Below, piece after piece: positions 44,232 through 52,274 of a stretch of DNA of 64,000 nucleotides; position 1 is the first letter of the stretch; every line of letters begins with the position of its first letter. Source of the DNA: an uncultured Ruminococcus sp. (GTDB taxonomy: Bacteria; Bacillota; Clostridia; Oscillospirales; Acutalibacteraceae); NCBI GenBank assembly GCA_902765855.1, contig CACXBF010000001.1:62001-126000 (forward strand), given 5' to 3'. The notes under the pieces are model-generated. The model ran no database searches. It had not been told where the DNA came from and worked only from the letters and a program-made list of their open reading frames with translations. Position numbers and translations under genes: made by a program.

Positions 44232-45521
44232 ATGGCTGACACAAGAAAAGCGTGGTATCGCTTGGATAACGCCGCAAAAATATATCCTGCTGTAAGAACT
44301 CAGAAATGGTCCGGAAATTTCAGAGTTTCTGTAACCTTAAAAGAAAAAGTTGATATGAAAATTCTTGAAAAGGCTCTTGCTGATACGGCGGAAAGACTTG
44401 TTAGCCTTAGATTGAACTTACACAGGGGATTCTTTTGGTATTACTTAGAGGATAGCGGTGAGAGTGTAAAAGCAACCGAAGATGTGCGAAATCCTTGTGC
44501 GAGATTCGGCGGAAAACGCAATCGAGAAAAGCCCTGCCGTATCCGTGTTTATGAAAATAGAATTGCACTTGAGATTTTTCATGTACTTGCGGACGGTACA
44601 GGTGCTATGAATATCCTCAAAACGCTTACTGCACGATATATTACGCTTAAATATGGTGAAAAGATTCCTGCAGAGAATGGCATTATTGATATTACTTCTA
44701 AGCCTGATAAGGAGGAAATGGAGGACGCATTTAAGCGTTATGCGAGATTTAAGGCGGTTAAAAGCCGTCAGGAACTAAAAGGCTATCATTTTAAGGGAAC
44801 TAAGCTAAAACCGCATGATATAAATATTGTTACCGGGGTTATGTCTGCAAGCCATATACACTCTATTTCTAAATCTTATAAGGTTACTGTGACTGAATTT
44901 ATAACGGCACTTATGATTTATTCATTTATGCAGTGTCAAAGCGAAAGTAAATGTCATATTGAAAAGCCTGTGAAAATTAGCGTTCCGATAAATCTCAGAA
45001 AAATTTATCCGAGCAAAACTTTAAGAAATTTTGCATTATATATAAATCCCGGAATAGAGCCAAGATATGGAGAATTTACTCTTGAGGAAATTATTGAAGA
45101 TGTTCACCATTTTATGAGAGTAAATAACAAAGAAAAGTATCTCAATGCGATTATGTGTAAAAATCTTAGCGATGAAATGAACCCTATAACAAGAATTGTT
45201 CCTCTTTGTATAAAAAATGTTGTTATGAGAATTGCTTTTAATATGTATGGCGAAAATCTGGTTTCTTCTACTTTTTCAAATCTTGGTATGGTAAAGGTTC
45301 CTGATGAAATGGGAAAATATATAGACCGTTTTGATTTTGTTTTTGGTCGCTTTAAGCGTGATATGCCGAGTGTTGCTGCGGCAAGCTTTGGAGATAAGCT
45401 TTGCATTTCGTGGAGTAGTGGAATTGTAGAAAAAGATGTTGAACGCAGATTTTTTACGGAATTGGTAAAAATGGGTGTTCATGTTAAGATTGAGAGCAAT
45501 TTTTATCCTATAAATAATTGA
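44232..45521 (+). CDS. CoA-dependent acyltransferase-like protein (condensation/AATase fold)
   Basis: 429 residues, full-length for the fold. The catalytic motif HxxxDG is present as FHVLADGTG at about 115; other supporting segments are SVPINLRKIYPSKTLRNFAL and STFSNLGMVKVP, as in alcohol O-acetyltransferase and condensation-like enzymes that transfer acyl groups from CoA or carrier proteins. No carrier-protein gene is near. Lies directly after the esterase gene and 17 bases before the zinc-ribbon membrane gene. Confidence 0.75.
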   Translation: MADTRKAWYRLDNAAKIYPAVRTQKWSGNFRVSVTLKEKVDMKILEKALADTAERLVSLRLNLHRGFFWYYLEDSGESVKATEDVRNPCARFGGKRNREKPCRIRVYENRIALEIFHVLADGTGAMNILKTLTARYITLKYGEKIPAENGIIDITSKPDKEEMEDAFKRYARFKAVKSRQELKGYHFKGTKLKPHDINIVTGVMSASHIHSISKSYKVTVTEFITALMIYSFMQCQSESKCHIEKPVKISVPINLRKIYPSKTLRNFALYINPGIEPRYGEFTLEEIIEDVHHFMRVNNKEKYLNAIMCKNLSDEMNPITRIVPLCIKNVVMRIAFNMYGENLVSSTFSNLGMVKVPDEMGKYIDRFDFVFGRFKRDMPSVAAASFGDKLCISWSSGIVEKDVERRFFTELVKMGVHVKIESNFYPINN

Positions 45522-45538
45522 GGAAAGGGAGCTTTTGA

Positions 45539-46249
45539 ATGTCTTATTGCGTAAACTGCGGAGTAGAGCTTAATTCAAATGAAAAGCGTTGTCCGCTCTG
45601 CTCAACGCCTGTGATAAATCCGAATATCGACAACAAAAAAATAGATTTGCCACCATATCCGCCGAAAAGTGAATTTATAGTTGAAAGAAAAATTAAGCAT
45701 ACAACCGCTTTATTGATTTCTGTGGTGTTATTAGTTCCACTTTTGGTATGTCCGCTATGTGATTACCTTGTAACTGGAAATATCTCGTGGTCGCTCTATG
45801 CGATTTTTGGGATAGTGCTTGGTTGGATATTGATAGTTCCGCCTATAATTATGCGTCATGATGTAATAATAAAATGTGCGTGGCTGGACTTTTTTTCAAT
45901 ACTATTATTCCTATACTTAGTGAATAGAATTGCACCGACAAAGACAGATTGGTTTGACGCCCTTTCTTTGCCGATAGTATGTTTACTTATGATTATGCTT
46001 ATGATTATATTGATATTGTGCAAGGTTTTTCACCTAAGACCTATAACTATAATTGCTTTATCAATTTTTATGCTTGGGTTATTTACAGTGGCGATTGATA
46101 TTTTTACAAATCTATTTTTAGGTAAGGGGATTACGGCTTATTGGTCTTTGCCGGTTGTAATTGCTTGTACTGCGGTAACGATATTGTTATTGGTAGTTTC
46201 AAGATTGGCTAAGTTGAAAGCTATAATCAGAAAAAAGATGCATGTTTAA
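45539..46249 (+). CDS. Zinc-ribbon membrane protein, DUF6320-like
   Basis: 236 residues. Residues 1-25 hold a zinc ribbon (YCVNCGVEL, then CPLCSTPV), then a linker, then six or so membrane segments. This matches DUF6320-type proteins of Firmicutes. Found beside hydrolase and acyltransferase-like genes, as here, it may form the membrane part of a lipid or polyol modification unit. ATG with AAGGGAG. Followed by a candidate small RNA. Confidence 0.7.
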   Translation: MSYCVNCGVELNSNEKRCPLCSTPVINPNIDNKKIDLPPYPPKSEFIVERKIKHTTALLISVVLLVPLLVCPLCDYLVTGNISWSLYAIFGIVLGWILIVPPIIMRHDVIIKCAWLDFFSILLFLYLVNRIAPTKTDWFDALSLPIVCLLMIMLMIILILCKVFHLRPITIIALSIFMLGLFTVAIDIFTNLFLGKGITAYWSLPVVIACTAVTILLLVVSRLAKLKAIIRKKMHV

Positions 46250-46289
46250 TGGAAATTTAAGTTAAAATTAAGGTTGGGATAATATAATC

Positions 46290-46444
46290 TTAGACATTAA
46301 GAAGAATAAAAGAGTTTTATTCTTGGTTTATGAAAATTCAAGCAGAAACTTTTGTTTCTTAATGTTAGATTACTTCGGCATTATGCTGCTAAAATACACC
46401 CCTTCAAAAAGCCTATGGTATAAACCACAGGCTTTTTTGTTTTA
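46290..46444 (+). ncRNA. Candidate small RNA with long closing helix and terminator
   Basis: A TATAAT at 46283-46288 lies just before the element. The RNA would open with ACATTAAGAA, which pairs with TTCTTAATGT 70 bases later (the helix extends to AATCT/AGATT); inside is a hairpin GAATAAAA-GAG-TTTTATTC. A C-rich single strand (ACACCCCTTC) follows, then the terminator AGCCTATGG/CCACAGGCTTTTTT. No frame or ribosome site. The -35 region is weak. Confidence 0.5.
46406..46444 (+). terminator. Intrinsic terminator of the zinc-ribbon operon or small RNA
   Basis: AAAAAGCCTATGG, loop, CCACAGGCTTTTTTG. Confidence 0.9.
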
Positions 46445-46499
46445 TGACTTTTTTCGGTTGCACTGACTATATAAAATGTGATATAACTAAATTAATAAT

Positions 46500-46975
46500 T
46501 AGCTAATGCACTGCCTTAAGATACTTAAAGTTTAGGCGGAGTGCCTCCGTTCTCAAGACGCGGAATCGCTCGGCGAGCCTCGCTCGACACTCGCAAGGTA
46601 AGTTTGTTGACGCGGTTGGAGAAACTACCGCTTAGCTAACAAACTATCCTTAGACACTTAAAGTTTAGGTCAAGCCTTTTTAAAGGCTTGCGGTTTCCAA
46701 AGGCGGAGCCTTTGGTGGGTTTTAAGGGCGAAGCCCTTAACCTGTCTTTCTTTCTAAGTGCGAACTTTGTTCGCACTTTAATTACTAATGTTGATAACGA
46801 AGGAAATTAAGCGGTGGACGAAGTCCACCGCTTTAGGAGCAAAGAATGTTAAGGGCGTTGCCCTTAAAACCCATGAGGGACTCCGTCCCTCAACCCTGCA
46901 AGCTTTTGAAAAAGCTTTAGCAAAACTTTTAGGTGTCTTGGGGAAGTTTGTTAGCTAAGTGGGAGTTTATTGGTG
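46500..46975. repeat. Mosaic palindromic repeat, copy 7 (longest)
   Basis: Nearly 480 bases of palindromic units: GGCGGAGTGCCTCC, AAGACGCGGAATCG, CGGCGAGCCTCGCTCG, TTAGCTAACAAACT, AAGCCTTTTTAAAGGCTT, CCAAAGGCGGAGCCTTTGG, AAGGGCGAAGCCCTT, GTGCGAACTTTGTTCGCAC, GCGGTGGACGAAGTCCACCGC, AAGGGCGTTGCCCTT and GAGGGACTCCGTCCCTC. It ends GGGGAAGTTTGTTAGCTAAG, just before recG. Confidence 0.8.
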
Positions 46976-47017
46976 ATTATTTCATTAGAGTCTTGTGTGG
47001 AAACGGGGGTAGAAAAT

Positions 47018-49051
47018 ATGTCACTTTTTAGTATGAAAATTACAGATTTGCCAAAAATCGGACCTAAAACAGCCACACTTTATGAAAGGCTTGGTGTCCA
47101 TTCTGTAGGCGACCTTATAAGAATGTATCCGAGAACATATGAGGATTTGAGTAATCCCGTTTCTATTTCTGAGGCTCAATCCGGCGAAACTGTCTGCATA
47201 AAGGCTCGTATTGTAGGAAACAATCCGCCTGTAAGAGTTCGTGGCGGTATGGTTATTTATAAGATTACTGTCAGTGATGACGAAAGTCAGATGACAATTA
47301 CTTTTTTTAATCAACAGTATATGTATGATAAATTAAAGTACGGTGGAGAATTCTTATTTTATGGCGTATTTAAAAAAAATATAAATAATTTTGAGATGGC
47401 CTCGCCTATTGTTTTATCGACAGAAAGCGATGCGATAATTCACCCGATATATAAACAAACCGGTACGCTGACTTCACGCAAAATAGAAGTCGCTATGCGT
47501 GAGGCCTTAAAGCGTTTGCCCGAAAAAACAAACGACCCTATTCCGGAAAATATAAGAGAGAAATTTGGGCTTTGTTCGCTTGATTTTGCAATAAGAAATA
47601 TACATTTTCCGGCGGATATAAAGGCTCTCGAAACCGCTAAAAAACGACTTACATTTGAAGAACTTCTTGTACTTCAGCTTGGAATGGTTTTTAGAAAAAA
47701 TTCCGTAAAAAAAGAAACCCCTCATAAAATTACACAGGATTTTACGGAGGATTTTTATAAGCTATTGAGTTTTTTGCCGACATCAGCACAAAAAAGAGCT
47801 ATTTCGGAATGTATATCCGATATGAAAACTGACAAACCTATGACCAGATTGGTTCAGGGAGATGTTGGTTCAGGAAAAACGGCTGTCGGTGCGGCTTGTT
47901 GCTATACAGCGGTAAAAAACGGACTGCAATGTGCTTTTATGGCTCCGACAGAACTTCTTGCAACACAGCATTATAATTCGCTTTGCCAGCTTTTTGAAAA
48001 TAGCGGAATAAATATAGCACTACTTACAGGCTCGCTCACAGCAGCTAAAAAAAGAGCAGTGTATTCAGCGTTGAAAAGTGGTGAAGTTGATATAGCCGTC
48101 GGAACTCATGCTTTATTTTCAAAGGGTGTGGAATTTAATCGGCTTGGACTTATTATAACAGACGAACAGCATCGCTTTGGAGTTGCACAAAGAGCCGAAC
48201 TTCTCGAAAAAGGAGAAAGTCCGCATTTGCTTGTTATGTCGGCAACGCCTATTCCGAGGACACTTGCACTTATGATTTTCGGCGATTTGGATTTATCCAT
48301 TCTTGATGAACTTCCGCCCGGCAGACAGAAAATTTCTACATATTTAATAGATTCAACGATAAGACCTCGTGCCTTGAATTTTATGAAAAAGCATATCGAC
48401 AATGGCAATCAATGCTATATTGTTTGTCCGCTTGTTGAGGAAAATGATACTAATATGGCAAGTGTTGAGGAATATGCCGAAAGGCTGAAAGATACCGCTT
48501 TAGGTTCTTGCAGAATTGCCGTTTTGCATGGTAAAATGAAAGCCTCAAAAAAAGATGAGATTATGACGGATTTCAAGAATGGTAATATTGATGTTCTTGT
48601 ATCAACGACAGTAATCGAGGTCGGCGTCGATGTGCCTAATGCTGTTATTATGATGATTGAAAATGCTGAGAGATTCGGGCTTTCTCAGTTACATCAGCTT
48701 AGAGGCAGGGTTGGTCGTGGAACGGTGAAAAGCCATTGTATACTTGTTTCTGATGCACAGAACGAAGGAACTCTTGAGCGCTTGAAGATTATGTGTAAAA
48801 CCAATGATGGTTTTAAGCTTGCGGACGAGGATTTGCGTATGCGTGGACCGGGCGATTTCTTTGGTTCAAGACAGCATGGATTACCTGATTTGAAAATAGC
48901 AGGGCTTTCGAGTATGGTTTCGATAAATGATGCGAAAGAAGCTGCTGAAATGATTATTGCAGATGATCCGACGCTTTCCGAAAAACAGCACAGACCGCTT
49001 GCTTTTGAGGTTAAGAGATTGTTTTCAAGCGTTGGCGGTACGCTGAATTAA
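47018..49051 (+). CDS. recG: RecG, ATP-dependent DNA helicase
   Basis: 677 residues from the ATG at 47018, preceded by GGGGGT; an earlier in-frame GTG at 46970 lies at the edge of the repeat and has no ribosome site. N-terminal wedge (OB fold) domain, then a helicase core with Walker A GDVGSGKTAVG at about 281, DEQHRFGV at about 381, GHATP-like SATPIPRTL, and the C-terminal QLRGRVGRG and TRG-type motif GDFFGSRQHGLP. Reverses stalled forks and remodels branched DNA. The length is standard. Confidence 0.95.
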   Translation: MSLFSMKITDLPKIGPKTATLYERLGVHSVGDLIRMYPRTYEDLSNPVSISEAQSGETVCIKARIVGNNPPVRVRGGMVIYKITVSDDESQMTITFFNQQYMYDKLKYGGEFLFYGVFKKNINNFEMASPIVLSTESDAIIHPIYKQTGTLTSRKIEVAMREALKRLPEKTNDPIPENIREKFGLCSLDFAIRNIHFPADIKALETAKKRLTFEELLVLQLGMVFRKNSVKKETPHKITQDFTEDFYKLLSFLPTSAQKRAISECISDMKTDKPMTRLVQGDVGSGKTAVGAACCYTAVKNGLQCAFMAPTELLATQHYNSLCQLFENSGINIALLTGSLTAAKKRAVYSALKSGEVDIAVGTHALFSKGVEFNRLGLIITDEQHRFGVAQRAELLEKGESPHLLVMSATPIPRTLALMIFGDLDLSILDELPPGRQKISTYLIDSTIRPRALNFMKKHIDNGNQCYIVCPLVEENDTNMASVEEYAERLKDTALGSCRIAVLHGKMKASKKDEIMTDFKNGNIDVLVSTTVIEVGVDVPNAVIMMIENAERFGLSQLHQLRGRVGRGTVKSHCILVSDAQNEGTLERLKIMCKTNDGFKLADEDLRMRGPGDFFGSRQHGLPDLKIAGLSSMVSINDAKEAAEMIIADDPTLSEKQHRPLAFEVKRLFSSVGGTLN

Positions 49052-49077
49052 GATTTATTTTTTATAAAGGTGATAAT

Positions 49078-49575
49078 ATGAAAATCAGAAAAGCTGATAT
49101 AAACGATGTTGAAAAAATGCTTGAAATATATAACTATGAGGTTATAAATGGAGTCGCAACTTTAGATATACAGCCAAAAACTCTTGAAGAATGGACGGTG
49201 TGGTTTAATAAGCACACCAACCACCACCCTATAATCGTAGCTGAAGATGATGCAGTTATGGGTTATGCCTCTTTGTCAGAATATCGTGAAAAAGAGGCTT
49301 ATAGTTCAACGGTTGAATTTTCGGTATACGTTGGTCACGAATATAGAAATCGTGGAGTTGCAACAGAACTTATGAAAAATATTCTTGAGATTGCAAAGAA
49401 TGACGATACTATACATACGATAGTTTCTGTTATAACAAGCGGAAATGAGGCAAGTAAAAAGCTTCATAAGAAATTTGGCTTTGATTTTTGCGGAACGATA
49501 CACGAGGTCGGCTATAAGAAAGGAAAGTTTCAAGATATAGATAATTATGAATTGATATTACCAGAAAAAATTTAG
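49078..49575 (+). CDS. GNAT N-acetyltransferase (phosphinothricin acetyltransferase-like)
   Basis: 165 residues. IRKADINDVEKMLEIYNYEV at the start and VEFSVYVGHEYRNRGVATEL (acetyl-CoA binding, RNRGVA as the Q/RxxGxA motif) define a GNAT of the PAT/Bar subgroup; ASKKLHKKFGF is the usual C-terminal motif. Substrate unknown; methionine derivatives or amino-acid analogues are common in this subgroup. 26 bases after recG, likely cotranscribed. ATG with AAAGGTG. Confidence 0.85.
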   Translation: MKIRKADINDVEKMLEIYNYEVINGVATLDIQPKTLEEWTVWFNKHTNHHPIIVAEDDAVMGYASLSEYREKEAYSSTVEFSVYVGHEYRNRGVATELMKNILEIAKNDDTIHTIVSVITSGNEASKKLHKKFGFDFCGTIHEVGYKKGKFQDIDNYELILPEKI

Positions 49576-49895
49576 TTAATACACTTCCCTAAGACACTCA
49601 AAGTTTAGGTCAAGCCTTTTTAAAGGCTTGCAGAGTCAAGGGACGGAGTCCCTTGTGGGTTTTAAGGACAACGCCCTTAACATTCTTTGCATTCTAAGGG
49701 CGGACGGAGTCCGCCCTTTTTGACTAATGTTGCTAACAAGAGAAAATTAAGCGGTGGACGAAGTCCACCGCTTGAGGAGTAAAGAATGTTGGGCTTCGCC
49801 CAAAGGTGTTTCGCTCTCTGCGGAGAGCGACCAAAGGCTCTGCCTTTGGAAACTGCAAGCTTTTGAAAAAGCTTGAGCGGTGGCTTGCCGTACGC
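49576..49895. repeat. Mosaic palindromic repeat, copy 8, overlapping a gene end
   Basis: Units include AAGCCTTTTTAAAGGCTT, AAGGGACGGAGTCCCTT, AAGGGCGGACGGAGTCCGCCC, GCGGTGGACGAAGTCCACCGC, GGGCTTCGCCC, CGCTCTCTGCGGAGAGCG and CCAAAGGCTCTGCCTTTGG. About 160 bases of it (49733-49891) are translated as the C-terminus of the glycosylase gene on the minus strand. Confidence 0.8.
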
Positions 49896-50719
49896 ATTTG
49901 AACAAAAATATATTGCTGTGCTATGCCCGCATATTCGCCGAAATCTTCTGGCTTTAAGCCTTCATAAAGTGTGGACATAGCTTTTTTAATCCAAGTATCT
50001 ATCGGAAATGCCTCTAATCGGTGTAGTCCGTATAAAAGCGTACACTCGGCAACCTTTGGACCTACTCCACGAATTGTCATCAATTTCTCTCGTGCTGTTT
50101 CTATTGGCATATTTCTAAGTGCTTCAAGGTCAACCTCCCCGCTTGCGACTTTTCTTGCACCATCAATTATATATCCTGAACGAAAGCCTGCTCGGAGATC
50201 TTGGAGGTCATCGGGTTCAAGGACAGCAAGAGTTTCGGCTGATGGAAAGGTGTAGCTTTCACCACATTTTTTACCGAAAGTTTCGCAAAGCCTTGAGATA
50301 ATGCCTTTTATTCTCGGAATGTTGTTATTTTGAGAGATTATAAAGGAGCAAAGAGCCTCCCATGGCTCTTGTGCAAGGATACGGATACCCGGAGCATTTT
50401 TTGCGGCATCTTTTAAGATAGGAAGTTTTTTGACAAGATTGTTTCTGACAGCATCATAATCGAGATTGAGGTCGAAATAATCAATAAAAATATTTTTAAG
50501 TTCATCTTCGGTACAATTTTCTATAATAAATATATCATTATCTTTATATACGGTTGTATATCTGCCACGAACAACAGCAGAAAATTTTTGAATACCGTCT
50601 GTTTCATCGCAAGGTAAGGTCTCCCAACGGAAACACTGTCCACAATCAAAGGTTTCTGCGAGGTCGAGAGATGATAGATTATATATTTCTGCACCGCGAT
50701 TGGTGATTTTATATTCCAT
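49733..50719 (-). CDS. ogg: 8-oxoguanine DNA glycosylase with repeat-encoded tail
   Basis: 328 residues from the ATG at 50719 (AAGGAG seven bases upstream); a longer frame to 50770 lacks a ribosome site. N-terminal Ogg domain with FDCGQCFRW, then the HhH-GPD domain: MTIRGVGPKVAECTLLYGL with the catalytic Lys at 222, and the active-site Asp at 241 in FPIDTWIKK. Family members normally end at about AQQYLFHYAR; here that point is IAQQYIFVQMR at 276, and the last 52 residues (TASHRSSFF... to the end) are encoded by mosaic repeat 8. Removes oxidised guanine. Activity may survive the tail, as the catalytic core is intact. Confidence 0.88.
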   Translation of the reverse strand: MEYKITNRGAEIYNLSSLDLAETFDCGQCFRWETLPCDETDGIQKFSAVVRGRYTTVYKDNDIFIIENCTEDELKNIFIDYFDLNLDYDAVRNNLVKKLPILKDAAKNAPGIRILAQEPWEALCSFIISQNNNIPRIKGIISRLCETFGKKCGESYTFPSAETLAVLEPDDLQDLRAGFRSGYIIDGARKVASGEVDLEALRNMPIETAREKLMTIRGVGPKVAECTLLYGLHRLEAFPIDTWIKKAMSTLYEGLKPEDFGEYAGIAQQYIFVQMRTASHRSSFFKSLQFPKAEPLVALRRERNTFGRSPTFFTPQAVDFVHRLIFSC

Positions 50720-50878
50720 AGTTATTCTCCTTATTTTTTTTGTTTTTTTAATTATATAATATTTTTTCAATTTTGAGTAGTTTTATTTCAGAAAGTTTTC
50801 AACAAGTTGAGCACAAATGGTTGAAAACTTTGGAGGCAATTTTATGTCAAAGACTTAATTGCCAATACACATTTTTGA

Positions 50879-51028
50879 AATAAAAACATTCTCCATTATG
50901 AAAACAGACCTTTTGAAGATATGAGTGAGATGGATAAGGAATTGATTTTATGCTGGATTTTTAATGTTTAAAGGATAGGTTATGAGCCTATTTCGCTTGA
51001 TGATGTTTTTATAAAAATTAATAATTGA
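50879..51028 (+). pseudogene. Possible decayed coding relic
   Basis: A frame reading NKNILHYENRPFEDM, then SEMDKELILCWIFNV, a TAA at 50969-50971, then RIGYEPISLDDVFIKINN and TGA. The codons on both sides of the internal stop look protein-like, but no family was recognised and the stretch is short. The rest of the 50720-51060 region shows only AT-rich DNA with a TTTTCAAC...GTTGAAAA inverted repeat near 50800. Confidence 0.25.
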
Positions 51029-51059
51029 TATTAAATTAATATCAGTTCGATAGAAATAA

Positions 51060-51102
51060 AAAGTTTCGCCCAACACTTTGCAAAGGATTGAGCGAAACTT
51101 TT
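51060..51102 (-). terminator. Repeat-derived terminator of the phospholipase-like gene
   Basis: AAGTTTCGC and GCGAAACTT pair, with inner TTTGCAAA; on the minus strand TTTTTATTT follows. The arm sequence is the AAAGTTTCGCTC unit of the mosaic repeats, so a repeat piece seems to serve as terminator. Confidence 0.6.
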
Positions 51103-51135
51103 AGCTGTTTTATAGTAAATTATCGATTAAATTTC

Positions 51136-52029
51136 TTATCCAAATGGAATTCCATGTACAAGCTCTCTGAGAGATTCTCCACGCATAGCAGTAGATATTA
51201 ACTCTATTGAGCGTAGATGTGCTTTGTCGAATAAATCATAAAAGCTATCTGTTCTTATTTCATCGGGATTAAACGGCGAACGCCATTCTTTATGAGATAA
51301 ATTTGCGTAATCATACTCAATTTCTTTGTTTGATGGTCTTACAAGAGATGAAAGTACCGGTGGAAGTTTCACAGCTTTTTCACCAATAGAAAGAGCCTTT
51401 CTTTTAAAATGCGTTTTATCGTTAAGTAATGCAAGACCATTATGCCAATCGTGTTGAGCAGTTATGATTTCACGCTTTGTCATAGTCGGTAAGGAATACA
51501 TTACCATTAAACTATGCATCATATCTGCAATGACTGTCATAACATTGGAATCCAGTGGAGAAAGAGTTTTTAGGTTAATAGCGGTCAGCGGTTTATTATA
51601 GAAATGTTCGTATAGAAGAACATCAAGATTTGCTTCTATATCATTGTGACAGGTCGATTCGTGCATACCTGTTTTAGATTTTGCAAGCTCTGATGCACGA
51701 CATAGTATATATGGGTGGGCGGTACTATCGAAAGCATAATGAGAGATAAATCCGAGGGCATAGCTCAAGGCTGTATCGCTTTCGTGATTTTTTGCGTATG
51801 CAACAAGGTAGCCGAGAATATTTTCAGCAGGCATTTTGTGCATAAGCGTACCGATTTTGTTATAGCTTTTTCCCTTTTGCCAAGGCATAATTCTGTGACA
51901 GAAGAAAAAATCAGGGCCATTTCCACCCCAAATAAAAGCGGTTCGGTTAAGTTTTAATGATGGATAAAATTCATGTATATCATCAATCAGCTTTTCGGAC
52001 ATAATATAATGTGAAACAACAGCTGGCAT
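51136..52029 (-). CDS. Zinc-dependent phospholipase C-like protein
   Basis: 297 residues. The N-terminus PAVVSHYIMSEKLIDDI and the motif WGGNGPDFFFCHR are typical of the zinc-dependent phospholipase C/S1-P1 nuclease-like family of Firmicutes; LGFISHYAFDSTAHPYI and HESTCHNDIEANLD supply further His, Asp and Glu metal ligands. No signal peptide, so probably cytoplasmic, as in other members of this branch. Substrate unknown. Confidence 0.8.
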   Translation of the reverse strand: MPAVVSHYIMSEKLIDDIHEFYPSLKLNRTAFIWGGNGPDFFFCHRIMPWQKGKSYNKIGTLMHKMPAENILGYLVAYAKNHESDTALSYALGFISHYAFDSTAHPYILCRASELAKSKTGMHESTCHNDIEANLDVLLYEHFYNKPLTAINLKTLSPLDSNVMTVIADMMHSLMVMYSLPTMTKREIITAQHDWHNGLALLNDKTHFKRKALSIGEKAVKLPPVLSSLVRPSNKEIEYDYANLSHKEWRSPFNPDEIRTDSFYDLFDKAHLRSIELISTAMRGESLRELVHGIPFG

Positions 52030-52044
52030 TAAATTTCTCCCCCT

Positions 52045-52215
52045 GTAAGATTAGCTAATAAAATTCCCTAAGACAGATAAAAGTTTCACTCGAACCTTTT
52101 CAAAGGCTCGCAGGGTTGAGGGGCTTCGTCCCTCATGGTGTTAAGGGCAACGACCTTAACATCTTTTACTTACTAAGAGACGGACAAAATCCGTTCCTTG
52201 ATTCCGTTTGTTATT
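52045..52215. repeat. Mosaic palindromic repeat, copy 9
   Basis: Starts TTAGCTAATAAAATTCCCTAAGACA, then CCTTTTCAAAGG, GAGGGGCTTCGTCCCTC, AAGGGCAACGACCTT and CGGACAAAATCCG. It is slightly degenerate compared with copies 5 and 7. Confidence 0.65.
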
Positions 52216-52274
52216 AATAAATTGCAGATGAGCTGATCAACATTTAAATCAAAAGTGCAGTGCTTGCCTGTTTA

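Noticed and set aside
46970..47017. GTG start for recG 16 codons upstream
   Set aside because: It lies at the repeat edge without a ribosome site, while the ATG at 47018 has GGGGGT at proper distance and begins just before the conserved N-terminus.
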